The position numbers and the translations under genes were made by a program. The notes under the pieces were generated by a model that saw only the letters and a program-made list of their open reading frames with translations, was not told the DNA's origin and searched no databases. Positions 17,640-25,521 of a stretch of DNA of 34,230 nucleotides are shown piece by piece; within the stretch, counting starts at the first letter, position 1, and each line of letters starts with the position of its first letter. Source of the DNA: a bacterium. Lineage in GTDB: Bacteria; Actinomycetota; Acidimicrobiia; Spongiisociales; Spongiisociaceae. The stretch covers positions 1 through 34,230 of the forward strand of contig JAPOQZ010000250.1 in assembly GCA_026710435.1 (NCBI GenBank), given 5' to 3'.

Positions 17640-18799
17640 CCGCCGAGCGGCCGCAGCATGGACCGGGAGATGATGTGGCGCTGGATTTCGGACGTACCGT
17701 CCCAGATACGGTCGACGCGGGTGTCACGCCAGAGGCGCTCGAGAGGCAGTTCGTCCATCAAGCCCATACCTCCGTAGATCTGGATGGCTTGGTCGGTGAC
17801 GAACTGGCACATCTCGCTCGCGTAGACCTTCGCCTTGGCGGCGTCGGCGTCGGTCATGCATCCCTGACCTTCCTTCCAGGCGGCTTGGAGCGTGAGGAGT
17901 TCGGCGGCGTCGTAGCGGGTCTGCATGTCCGCCAGCTTGAACGACACCCCCTGGAACTTGCCGATCTGGCGTCCGAACTGGGTTCGATCGACGGCCCATT
18001 GCGTCGCCAGCCTGAGTGCCCGCCGCGCCCGCCCGAGGCAGACCGCGGCCACCTGGAGCCGGGTCGAGCCCAGCCATTCGTTGGCGACTTCGAAGCCGCG
18101 ATGCTCCTCTCCGAGGATGGCCGACTCGGGGATGCGGCAGTCGTCGAAGCTCAGGACGAAGTTGTGGTAGCCCCGGTTCGACACCGCCCGGTATCCGGGC
18201 AAGACCTCGAAGCCGCGGGTGTCCATGTCGACCAGGAACGCGGTGATCTTCCTGCGCGGTCCTCGGGGAGTCGACTCCTCCCCGGTGGCAGCGAACAGGA
18301 TGACGTAGTCGGCCAGGTCGGCATGGCTGATGAAGTGCTTGGTACCGTTCACAACGAACCGGTCGCCGTGGCGTACCGCGGTGCACTTCATTCCCCTGAG
18401 GTCCGAGCCGGCGTCCGGCTCGCTCATGGCGAGGCACTCGACCCGCTCGCCTCTCACGGTGGGAATCAGGTAGCGGTCCACCTGCTCGCCCCGGCAGGCC
18501 TGGAGGATGTTGGAAGGCCGGGCGACGATGTACTGCAGGGCGTAAGAGGCAGCTCCGAGTTCTCGCTCGACGAGGGCCAGGGTCAGCGGATCGAGGCCCC
18601 CGCCGCCGTAGCGCACCGGCATGTTGGCTGCGTAGATTCCAGCCGCAATAGAACGAGTTCTGATCTGGCACACCAATTCCTGCGGGACCAGTCCGGTGCG
18701 TTCAACCTGGTCCTCGTAGGGGAAGAGTTCGGTTTCCGTGAACCCACGGGTGACCTCGATTATCAGTCGCTGCTCGGTGGTCAGCCCGAAGTCCATCAC
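17636..18799 (-). CDS. Acyl-CoA dehydrogenase (candidate gamma-butyrobetainyl-CoA dehydrogenase)
   Basis: 387 residues, FAD enzyme of the acyl-CoA dehydrogenase fold. The flavin/substrate segment is CLAMSEPDAGSDLRGMKC, with RTQFGRQIGKFQGVSFKLADM and a C-terminal IQIYGGMGLMDELPLERLWRD. In the usual catalytic-base position (EGTNEIQR of medium-chain enzymes) this protein has WDGTSEIQR, Asp for Glu. In this operon it would desaturate gamma-butyrobetainyl-CoA to crotonobetainyl-CoA, the substrate of the CaiD-like enzyme. The start is either GTG 18799 or the adjacent ATG 18796; both overlap the LCDH stop. Confidence 0.88.
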   Translation of the reverse strand: MMDFGLTTEQRLIIEVTRGFTETELFPYEDQVERTGLVPQELVCQIRTRSIAAGIYAANMPVRYGGGGLDPLTLALVERELGAASYALQYIVARPSNILQACRGEQVDRYLIPTVRGERVECLAMSEPDAGSDLRGMKCTAVRHGDRFVVNGTKHFISHADLADYVILFAATGEESTPRGPRRKITAFLVDMDTRGFEVLPGYRAVSNRGYHNFVLSFDDCRIPESAILGEEHRGFEVANEWLGSTRLQVAAVCLGRARRALRLATQWAVDRTQFGRQIGKFQGVSFKLADMQTRYDAAELLTLQAAWKEGQGCMTDADAAKAKVYASEMCQFVTDQAIQIYGGMGLMDELPLERLWRDTRVDRIWDGTSEIQRHIISRSMLRPLGG

Positions 18800-20280
18800 G
18801 CACCCTCGGTGGTCATCACCCGTCCGACATACTTCGGGACTGCAAGGTTGCCGTGGGCGGAGCGGATTGCTTCCAGTGCCCGCATGGGTACGCCTTCAAT
18901 GGGCGCCGGTCGGCCGGCGTTGGTGTCCATGTGTAGCAGCATCTGCTCGGTGGCAGCCAACCGGTGGCCGGTACGTGAGTCGAACATCTCGTGGTAGATA
19001 TGCAGTCGTTTCTCGTCGAGACCGACGACCGTGGTGGCGAAACGGAGGGAGTCGTCTCCCCGGACCTCCCGCAGGTAGTTTATGTGCGTTTCCACCGTGT
19101 AGAACGAGTGCCCGGCTGCTCGGTACTCCTCGTTGTCACCGATGTAGCGGAACAGCGCATCGGACGCCCATCCGAACGCAGTCAGGTAGGCAGCCTCCGT
19201 CATGTGGTTGTTGTAGTCGACCCAATCCGGCTCGACATCGCAGCGGAACAGTTCCAGCGGAGCGGATATCGAGGCGCCTGGGAACCAGACCATGGCCTGC
19301 TGACCGTAACGGCGGGCCTCCCTCCTCGCCAGCAGTTCTCCGGCGCCCACGCCTACCGAGCGCAGGGCCCTCATGGTGGCGATCAGGAAGTCATCGCGCA
19401 GCCGCTCGAGTTCCTCCACCGGCGTTCCGGAAGCCTGTTCCTCGGTTCCCCGCACCATGGCTTCCATCAGGGAGTCGGTCAGTTCCGGCGCCTCCAGCTT
19501 CGTCCACGGGAGACGGAGGGCGGGCCCGAATTGTCTGAGCATGTGCCGCATCCCGCCGCGGCCGCCGGCCAGATGGAAGGTCAGGTTGGTACCCATCCCG
19601 GCCCAACGAAGGCCGGGACCGTAGATTATCGCGTCGTCGAGCTCGCCGGTGGTGGCTGTCCCGTCGTTGACCAGGTGGAGTATCTCCCTCCACAGCGCTT
19701 CCTGGAGGCGGTCCGACAGGTATCCGGGGATCTCGTTGCGGACCACCAGTGGGTACATGTCCAGGGAGTCGTATGTGCGCGAGGCCACCTCGACGGTGTC
19801 CGGGGAGGTGCGTTCGCCGGGCACCACCTCGCAGAGGGGGAGCAGGTACACGGGGTTGAAAGGATGCCCGATCAGTACTCGCTCCGGATGCCGGCACGCG
19901 GACGCGATCCGCGTCGGGAGCAGCCCGGAAGAACTCGAGGCGAGGATCACCTCCATCGGAGCGGAGGCATCAAGCCGGGCAAGCAAAGACCGCTTCAGCT
20001 CCTCGTCCTCGGGTGCCGACTCCTGGATGAAGTCGGCGGCGTCACACACCTCCTCGGGGCTTCGTGCGAACGCCACCCGGTCGGGCCGCGCACCCGGGTA
20101 GAGGCCGAGGCGCTGCACGGATGGCCAGGCTCGCTCGATGGATTCCTCCAGGCGAGCCTCCGCTCCCGGGGCCGGATCCCAGGCCACCACGTCGAGACCG
20201 CGGCCCAGCGCCCGGGCAGCCCATCCGCTCCCGATCACCCCGGTTCCCACCACCCCGATGACCTTCGGGGGAAATCTCAC
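18796..20280 (-). CDS. L-carnitine dehydrogenase fused to a thioesterase domain
   Basis: 494 residues. The N-terminal 3-hydroxyacyl-CoA dehydrogenase-type domain has the NAD motif GVVGTGVIGSGW (9-20), ASSSSG at 114-119 and catalytic His139 in GHPFNPVYLLPLCEVV. The C-terminal hotdog thioesterase domain (about 340-494) has DWVDYNNHMTEAAYL with Asp355. Carnitine 3-dehydrogenases (EC 1.1.1.108) with this exact fusion are known from soil bacteria. The dehydrogenase makes 3-dehydrocarnitine, and the thioesterase is thought to hydrolyse the betainyl-CoA formed in the next step. It starts with GTG immediately after the BKACE stop. Confidence 0.92.
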   Translation of the reverse strand: MRFPPKVIGVVGTGVIGSGWAARALGRGLDVVAWDPAPGAEARLEESIERAWPSVQRLGLYPGARPDRVAFARSPEEVCDAADFIQESAPEDEELKRSLLARLDASAPMEVILASSSSGLLPTRIASACRHPERVLIGHPFNPVYLLPLCEVVPGERTSPDTVEVASRTYDSLDMYPLVVRNEIPGYLSDRLQEALWREILHLVNDGTATTGELDDAIIYGPGLRWAGMGTNLTFHLAGGRGGMRHMLRQFGPALRLPWTKLEAPELTDSLMEAMVRGTEEQASGTPVEELERLRDDFLIATMRALRSVGVGAGELLARREARRYGQQAMVWFPGASISAPLELFRCDVEPDWVDYNNHMTEAAYLTAFGWASDALFRYIGDNEEYRAAGHSFYTVETHINYLREVRGDDSLRFATTVVGLDEKRLHIYHEMFDSRTGHRLAATEQMLLHMDTNAGRPAPIEGVPMRALEAIRSAHGNLAVPKYVGRVMTTEGA

Positions 20281-21210
20281 CTAGAAGGCAACCTGGTCGA
20301 GACCCTTCAGAGCGAGTCGCTCCCTGGTCTCGGTCGGGTTGGCGGGCTCGCGGGACAGTTCCCGCAGGATGCGAACGATCTTCGCCACCTGCTCGGCGTT
20401 GGACTCCGCGAGCTTGCCCTTCCTCAGGTACAGGCCGTCCTCCAAGCCCACCCGCACGTTGCCGCCCATGGTGGCGCCGGCCGTCACGATGTCGAACTGG
20501 AAGCGACCGCCGCCGAGGATGGACCACTCCAGGTCGTGACCGAACAGGCGGTTGGCCACGGTTTTCATCGCCACCACGTTCTCGATGTCGGGTCCGATGC
20601 CTCCGAACGTTCCCATCACGAACTGGACGAAGATCGGTGGTTCCACCAGCCCGCGGTCCACGAAGTAGGCCAGGGTGTAGAGGTGGCCGACATCGTAGGC
20701 TTCGAACTCGAACCGGCACCCGGTGTTACCGGCGAGCACGCTCAGCATGTACTCGATGTCGGCAAAGGTGTTGACGAACGGCTCCCGCTTCGTGCTCTCG
20801 AGGTAGGGCTCCTCCCAGTCATACTTCCAGCGACCCTCGTAACGGGGGATCATCTGGAAGAGCCCGTAGTTCATCGTGCCAAGATTGCACGTGGCGAGTT
20901 CCGGCTTGAGCACTTCGATGACTCGCAGCCGCTCCTGGATGGTCTGGCCGGTGGCGCCGCCGGTAGTGATCGAGATGACGGCGTCGCATCCGGCCTTGAT
21001 ACCGGCGCAGTATTCGCGGAATATGCCCGGATCGGATACCGGCCGGCCATCCACCGGATCCCGGGCATGGATATGGATGACGCTTGCCCCCTCGCGGGCA
21101 GCATCTACGGACTGGCGTACATGTTCCTCGACTGTCACCGGGATATCGCTGTTCATGGTGGGCGTGTGCGAGGATCCGGTGACTGCACAGGTGACGATCA
21201 CACCTTTCAT
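20281..21210 (-). CDS. Beta-keto acid cleavage enzyme (3-dehydrocarnitine:acetyl-CoA trimethylamine acetyltransferase type)
   Basis: 309 residues of the BKACE (DUF849) family. From the ATG at 21210 the zinc-binding HIHARDP motif falls at His46 and His48, the positions known for family members, and GGGAG-like spacing (GGGAG, 6 nt) supports this start over a TTG at 21216. Other family blocks: TTGGATGQT, CNLGTMNYG, WSILGGGRFQF. The enzymes condense a beta-keto acid with acetyl-CoA. With a carnitine dehydrogenase as neighbour the predicted reaction is 3-dehydrocarnitine plus acetyl-CoA to betainyl-CoA plus acetoacetate. It is the first gene of the operon, divergent from iclR. Confidence 0.9.
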   Translation of the reverse strand: MKGVIVTCAVTGSSHTPTMNSDIPVTVEEHVRQSVDAAREGASVIHIHARDPVDGRPVSDPGIFREYCAGIKAGCDAVISITTGGATGQTIQERLRVIEVLKPELATCNLGTMNYGLFQMIPRYEGRWKYDWEEPYLESTKREPFVNTFADIEYMLSVLAGNTGCRFEFEAYDVGHLYTLAYFVDRGLVEPPIFVQFVMGTFGGIGPDIENVVAMKTVANRLFGHDLEWSILGGGRFQFDIVTAGATMGGNVRVGLEDGLYLRKGKLAESNAEQVAKIVRILRELSREPANPTETRERLALKGLDQVAF

Positions 21211-21224
21211 CTTCAACTCCCGGG

Positions 21225-21256
21225 TTCCACAATATGAAACGTTCCGCTATACAGAA
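21225..21256. promoter_or_regulatory. Tandem IclR-type operator between BKACE operon and iclR gene
   Basis: Two related 15-mers, TTCCACAATATGAAA (21225-21239) and TTCCGCTATACAGAA (21242-21256), lie 17 bp apart in the divergent promoter. Each is a TTC-N9-GAA inverted repeat. Paired TTCC-type palindromes are the usual binding target of IclR-family tetramers. Confidence 0.65.
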
Positions 21257-21306
21257 CAAGGCGATGGTACCCTCAGCGAAATGAGGCGTCAACAGGTAGG
21301 GCACGT

Positions 21307-22071
21307 ATGGGGCGGTCGTCGAGCATCCAGTCCGTGGAGCGGGCCTTTGCGGTACTCCGTGCTCTGAGACCCGATGGCAGGGTGGTCTCGCTGGCGACCG
21401 TCGCTGCCTGCACGGGCTTGCCGAAGAGCACCACCAGCCGGCTCCTGTCCACCATGGTCGGAATCGGGGTGGTGGAGAAGGTCTCGGATGCCGGTTACGT
21501 CGTTGGCCGCGAGTTGCGGGCCATCGTCCATCCGGGCGTAGGTCCCTCCGAGCTGGTAGGCGTGTCGGCCACCTACCTGCGTGAGCTGGTTGACGACATA
21601 GGGGAGGATGCAGGGCTGGCGGTGCCCGACGGGGACCACATGCTGTACATCGACCAGGTCCAGAAGAATCGCCCCGTCCAGGTTCAGGACTGGACGGGCG
21701 AGCGGTTCGAGCACCACACCACCGCAGCCGGATACGTGTTCCTGGCGGCCCTGGACGATGAGGATCTGGATTCCTATCTGGCGCGCCCGCTTGCCAAGTT
21801 GAGTCCCGCTACCGAGACGGATCCGGCTCGCCTGCGCGAGTTGATCGAGATGACCAGGAGGAACGGTTACGCGTGGAGCTTCGAAGTATGGGCTGAAGGC
21901 GTCAACGGGGTGGCTGCCCCGATCACGGATACCAGCGGGGACGTGGTCGCTTCGATCAACGTGTTCGGACCTGCCTACCGCTTTCCCGGCGACAGGGATT
22001 TAGCCGTTGCCGGTCGGCGCCTGCTCGATACAGCCACCCACATCTCCCGCCACCTGGGGGCAAGCTCGTAG
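21307..22071 (+). CDS. IclR-family transcriptional regulator
   Basis: 254 residues. The N-terminal winged HTH (SSIQSVERAFAVLRAL ... LPKSTTSRLLSTM) and the C-terminal IclR effector domain (HHTTAAGYVFLA, EVWAEGVNGVAAPI, SINVFGPAYRF) are both clear. It is divergent from the carnitine/betaine operon with two palindromic boxes between them, so it most likely controls that operon and itself in response to a pathway intermediate. Its stop marks the end of ordinary chromosomal gene order; repeats and gene debris begin within 20 bp. Confidence 0.93.
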   Translation: MGRSSSIQSVERAFAVLRALRPDGRVVSLATVAACTGLPKSTTSRLLSTMVGIGVVEKVSDAGYVVGRELRAIVHPGVGPSELVGVSATYLRELVDDIGEDAGLAVPDGDHMLYIDQVQKNRPVQVQDWTGERFEHHTTAAGYVFLAALDDEDLDSYLARPLAKLSPATETDPARLRELIEMTRRNGYAWSFEVWAEGVNGVAAPITDTSGDVVASINVFGPAYRFPGDRDLAVAGRRLLDTATHISRHLGASS

Positions 22072-22088
22072 CCGGGTTCCTCGGACGT

Positions 22089-22259
22089 ATGGACTGTCCC
22101 GGACCGCGCGGTCCTGCTGCGAGCCTGCAGGTGCAGGGTTGGATCGCCGGCACGGCCAAAGGGTGTTCGTCAAATCGCGCGACAGGACATTGACAGAACA
22201 CGCGTTGTGCTGGGTGAGAACCCTCGGCATTGGCGGCTGTTCGGCACCGTACCGTCAAG
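22089..22259 (+). repeat. Interspersed direct repeat, copy A
   Basis: About 165-170 bp, starting TGGACTGTCCCGGAC and ending GGCACCGTACCGTCAAG. It matches 27590-27755 in the same orientation at roughly three of four bases by eye; flanks diverge at both ends. Near the start is a perfect 14-bp palindrome GGACCGCGCGGTCC (22101-22114). It holds no convincing ORF and no inverted copy is seen at its other end. It looks like a solo insertion-sequence end or a small non-coding repeat. The 306-bp gap 22072-22377 holds this and nothing else I recognise. Confidence 0.75.
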
Positions 22260-22377
22260 TCAACCCTCTGGAAGGCTTGACCGAAACGCGACCTGCCGGC
22301 GGTGCATTCTCCCGTTGGGTCAGAACCTTCGATACAGGAGTCGACGGGTTACTCGTGGTCGATGACCAGCCGGTACG

Positions 22378-22737
22378 TCAGCACTGTGGGCTGGGGTATT
22401 CCCGCACTTCTCTGGCGAGCACGAGCAGGCAGTCGTGATCGACCATCAGTCTGCGTAGTCGGCCGAAGTTCCGTAGAACACGAACCTTCGCCTCGATGGG
22501 ATCTCTCGCTTCGACGGCCACCAGAGCGATGCCCCTCTCGGAGGCGAGCCTGCGCAGATCCGGTTGCTCCAGTGAATCCCGGTCATAGAACAACACACCC
22601 CGGTACCCGCGATCAGCCGCGGCACGGATCAGAGCGGAGTCCTGTTCGTCGCCGCCGTCCCAACGGTCAAGCGTGATCCCTGCCGGTGCCTCGTCGGCCA
22701 GGTTCTGGGGCAGGACAGCGTCGTAGAGGAAGCGCAC
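22378..22737 (-). CDS. DUF5615-like (PIN-like) protein, putative toxin
   Basis: 119 residues. The start MRFLYDAVLPQNLAD matches the FLxDxxLP opening of DUF5615 PIN-like proteins. The central block DSALIRAAADRGYRGVLFYDRDSL corresponds to the family's D-x2-I-x2-A ... VLxTxDxDF motif. Such proteins are predicted nucleases that pair with DUF433 antitoxins. Here the DUF433 domain is at the C-terminus of the upstream 481-residue protein, 3 nt away. It starts with GTG. Function is inferred from family pairing and position. Confidence 0.72.
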   Translation of the reverse strand: MRFLYDAVLPQNLADEAPAGITLDRWDGGDEQDSALIRAAADRGYRGVLFYDRDSLEQPDLRRLASERGIALVAVEARDPIEAKVRVLRNFGRLRRLMVDHDCLLVLAREVREYPSPQC

Positions 22738-22740
22738 GGA

Positions 22741-24186
22741 TCAAGAAGCTGATAGGAGTTGGTAACCGACCCCCACCGTGTCGTCGAAGGTGACGTTCTC
22801 CAACTCGGGATAAGCCGACAAGATCGCTTTACGCCCGTTGCGCCGGTCGAGAGCGGCCAGGCTCTTGGCGCTGATCCGGTGGCCTTTCAGATGAGGTGTG
22901 CCGTGGAGTACGGAGGGATGCAAGGGGGTGTTGGGACCGACGATCGGCAAGGCAGGGGCCTTCCCGTCACCGTACGAGAATGGGCGGAACGCGTCGTCTA
23001 CATCCGTGATCTCCAAGCCTAGGGGCCGTTGGCCGGTTTCCACGTTTGCCCATCCGTCGCCGCGGTCCACCAGCACGGCCCCCTCCGATGTCACACCGAG
23101 CTTGACCGCTTTGCTATCGCCGGCGAACCCCGCTAGCGCGGGAACCACACTGGTCGACACCCTCCGAGGCGAAACCGACTTGAGGTACGACCACGTGCGG
23201 AACGCCACGAGATCGCGAAATGCCCAGCGGATCGGGTCGTATGTGAGCGGGGTAAGCAGGTCGAGCAACCGCAGGCGGTCCAGCGGCGACCGTTGTGATC
23301 CTGATAGGAAGGCGACATCCTTGGTGTTGTAGACGCCGGCCATGAAGACCTCGGGATCCCACAGGTTCTCGCTGATCTCGACGGGAAACTCGTTGAACCT
23401 GAGCTTCTGAGGGCCGGGAAGTACCGCGTTGATCCGGCGCATGAGCAAGCCGAGCTTGCGGTCGTCCTCCGGGAGGGGGTCCGGGATTATCCGGGCCTCG
23501 GGGAACTTCGGATAGGCGCTCAAGACCCGGGTCCGGGTCCGCGGACTGCACAGCACGACAGTCTGCGATCCGAACCACATCGGGATGTCGGACTCGGGTA
23601 CCAGCCTGCGTACCACCGCGCCCGCCTGGTCGAGGCTAATGGCGAGTCGCAACGATCGAAGAGCGTTGAATCCTTGATCGAGCACCACGACCGGGGAGAG
23701 CGGGAACGGGATGTCGTCGCTGCAGGCACCCGGCCAGCTTTGCCAGTACAGGTATTTCTCTTCGGCCGTCTCGGGAATTGTGGCAGGATCGACCGGGATT
23801 AGTCCGGTGCGTTCGGACCCCACCATGCTGGCGATCCGGTTTCTGAGGGACTGATGGACGGCCGGGTTGCCGCACAATGTCGCTGCAGCCAGCAGCAGGT
23901 CAGGATCGTTCGTGGAAGTGGCCAACTCGGTGACGAAAGGGGCCACTTCGAAGAGATCTAGGCGAACGGCTATTTCAGCGGCGAAGCGCAATCGTTCCGT
24001 ATCGGCGCGCAGTAGCGGCATGACCTCACCGATAGCCCTGGGTAGGGACTCGGCATGGGCGACAGTCAAGCCTTCGACGAGATCGTTCATCGTCGTGGCA
24101 AGTGACCGTGACCGAGGCGCCGTGCTGCTCAAGGCATGCAGCGCCGCAGCGAACAGACCGGGCGAAGGTTGTCTCACGGTCGCCAC
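22741..24186 (-). CDS. Large protein with C-terminal MerR-like HTH and DUF433 antitoxin domain
   Basis: 481 residues. The C-terminal 200 look like a complete DUF433 antitoxin: a MerR-like HTH region (about 283-345, VYNTKDVAFLSGSQRSPLDR ... FRDLVAFRTWSYL), a linker, and DUF433 at about 421-478 (LHPSVLHGTPHLKGHRI ... AILSAYPELENVTFDDT). The first 280 residues are extra. About 10-125 is helical and repeat-like; about 165-255 has hydrophobic strands (PVVVLDQGF, QTVVLCSP) suggesting a Rossmann-like fold I cannot name. It starts with GTG, overlaps the upstream gene by 13 bp, and is followed 3 nt later by the DUF5615 partner. Confidence 0.72.
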   Translation of the reverse strand: MATVRQPSPGLFAAALHALSSTAPRSRSLATTMNDLVEGLTVAHAESLPRAIGEVMPLLRADTERLRFAAEIAVRLDLFEVAPFVTELATSTNDPDLLLAAATLCGNPAVHQSLRNRIASMVGSERTGLIPVDPATIPETAEEKYLYWQSWPGACSDDIPFPLSPVVVLDQGFNALRSLRLAISLDQAGAVVRRLVPESDIPMWFGSQTVVLCSPRTRTRVLSAYPKFPEARIIPDPLPEDDRKLGLLMRRINAVLPGPQKLRFNEFPVEISENLWDPEVFMAGVYNTKDVAFLSGSQRSPLDRLRLLDLLTPLTYDPIRWAFRDLVAFRTWSYLKSVSPRRVSTSVVPALAGFAGDSKAVKLGVTSEGAVLVDRGDGWANVETGQRPLGLEITDVDDAFRPFSYGDGKAPALPIVGPNTPLHPSVLHGTPHLKGHRISAKSLAALDRRNGRKAILSAYPELENVTFDDTVGVGYQLLSAS

Positions 24187-24812
24187 TCGAGACTTCCGAG
24201 GGCAGCGGTCGGAATGTCCTGGTCTATGCGCTCATCCGGCACATCTCCCGGTGACCATTGCAATAACCGACTAGGTATCACGTCGATCCCGCGCGGTTTG
24301 CGTATTTCGACACCGGTGGCGTCCATTCTCTCCGCCGGAAACACCATCACGATGTAGGGCGGCTCGTCGTCGATCCGCAGCCTACGCTTCGTCCGGGCGC
24401 CGTCCAAGCGCGAGATGCGAGAGATGGGCACCAACCAGGAGTGAGCCGCGGGCACGAGCGGTTCGTCGTTCCGCAGGTCGTTCGAGATTACGTCTACGCG
24501 GTTGTCCAAGGATTCGAGGTAACGCCGGTATAGATTACCGGAGCGGAAAGTCCTTCGCCGAGCCGGATTGAGGTGGTGGCGCCAGAACACCGGGACGGAG
24601 ACACAACGGGCGTAGTCGGCCGCAGGTGCCTGCAGTGGCAGATCGGGGACAGCCCTCCTACGAAGCATTTCTAGCTCTTCCACTACGAGGTCCGGTTTCG
24701 ACGAGGCGAGGGACTCCAGCGAAGCGGCCTCGCGCCGGACATAGCGAGCCAATCCCGGATCGTTAACGACGATCTGGATCAGTTGCCGAGCCATCGCAAC
24801 AGCATTGACCAT
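24174..24812 (-). CDS. Hypothetical protein, first gene of the SOS-box module
   Basis: 212 residues from ATG 24812, family not recognised. The N-terminus is helical (MARQLIQIVVNDPGLARYVR ... VVEELEMLRRR). The C-terminal half looks like mixed strands with a basic core (RISRLDGARTKRRLRID, PPYIVMVFPAERM). The frame stays open to 25139, but that extension is Arg/Pro-rich with no domain character, so I use the internal start; no strong ribosome site marks either. It overlaps the 481-residue gene by 13 bp. Its promoter is probably the SOS-box promoter at 25185-25204, implying a leader of about 370 nt. Confidence 0.55.
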   Translation of the reverse strand: MVNAVAMARQLIQIVVNDPGLARYVRREAASLESLASSKPDLVVEELEMLRRRAVPDLPLQAPAADYARCVSVPVFWRHHLNPARRRTFRSGNLYRRYLESLDNRVDVISNDLRNDEPLVPAAHSWLVPISRISRLDGARTKRRLRIDDEPPYIVMVFPAERMDATGVEIRKPRGIDVIPSRLLQWSPGDVPDERIDQDIPTAALGSLEWRP

Positions 24813-25184
24813 GATGTGAGAGTAGTGACCCGCGACCCTTCTCAGAGGTAACCGATTGCTCGACGGTGGTCGGAGCCGATCAGCGCGGGCTGCCTTGCTG
24901 GACAGCTCCGCACAGACGGGCAGACCCGCGCTTACCGAGCACTTCGGACGCCCGCAGCGACTTTTGCGGACGGTTCGTCGGCGAGGACGGAGCTCGGTTA
25001 CGTTTCCTTTTGTCGGGTTGTCACCTGCGTCCAACCGCGGCCGATACGTGCGGCGGCAGTTGAAGGGACGTGTTGACAGGATCTCCGCTCGCATGATCTG
25101 CTTGCGGTGGTGCGGGGTCGGCTTGCTTCTGAGACCCACGTCGCCTTGCCTTCCGTTTAATCGTCCGTCCGCACTGTAGGTATA
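24813..25184 (-). other. Long leader or non-coding stretch upstream of the SOS-box module
   Basis: About 370 bp between the chosen start at 24812 and the SOS box. Open frames exist on both strands but none shows a domain, a good ribosome site or convincing composition. It may be an untranslated leader, an N-terminal extension of the first gene, or the decayed end of something else. Confidence 0.4.
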
Positions 25185-25204
25185 CGAACATATGTTCGAT
25201 TATA
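25185..25204 (-). promoter_or_regulatory. Perfect SOS box overlapping a TATAAT promoter element
   Basis: CGAACATATGTTCG (25185-25198) is a perfect palindrome and matches the LexA boxes beside lexA in this window. On the minus strand TATAAT (25204-25199) lies directly upstream of it, so LexA would cover the start of minus-strand transcription into the three-gene module. No clear -35 box is visible. Confidence 0.78.
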
Positions 25205-25279
25205 CGAGTCTCGATGACATGCCGGGAGGGAACCTTGTTCGCCCTCCCCCGGGCAAGAAGCATCAAATGGAGGTAGGAG

Positions 25280-25500
25280 TCAGCCGCCGGTGGGTGTTGC
25301 GGAGGATCGGGCAGGCTTCGATCAGTAGGGCCGATCCCAGCTTGACGACCACCCGGCGTAACGAGGCGCGGGAAGTCGTGCAGTGATCTGCGTACGGCCG
25401 AAAGCCTCGCCGAACATCGGAGTCCGAATGGCACTCGCCTTCGAGTAAGGGTACCCCACCACGCGCGACCCGACACCAAGATCACCACCCCAATCCACCC
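25280..25500 (-). pseudogene. Decayed MazF-like toxin gene
   Basis: Reading the minus strand gives RRVVVKLGSALLIEACPILR, aligning with RRKVVKLRHARLIEACRTLR of the intact MazF-like gene at 28327-28635. The DNA shares the 16-mer GCAGGCTTCGATCAGT (25311-25326 and 28357-28372) and the TCAGC at the stop position. One inserted base shifts the frame just before the old stop. Upstream similarity fades, and no start or antitoxin gene remains. A dead paralogue is the best reading. Confidence 0.6.
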
Positions 25501-25521
25501 GGATTGCAAAGCGACCTTCTA

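Noticed and set aside
18991-21237. 748-codon plus-strand open frame across the carnitine operon
   Set aside because: Antisense shadow in high-GC DNA. The minus-strand genes have complete domains, catalytic residues and coupled starts.
24813-25139. N-terminal extension of the first gene of the SOS module
   Set aside because: Open frame but Arg/Pro-rich with no fold-like pattern; kept as a finding, not as coding sequence.
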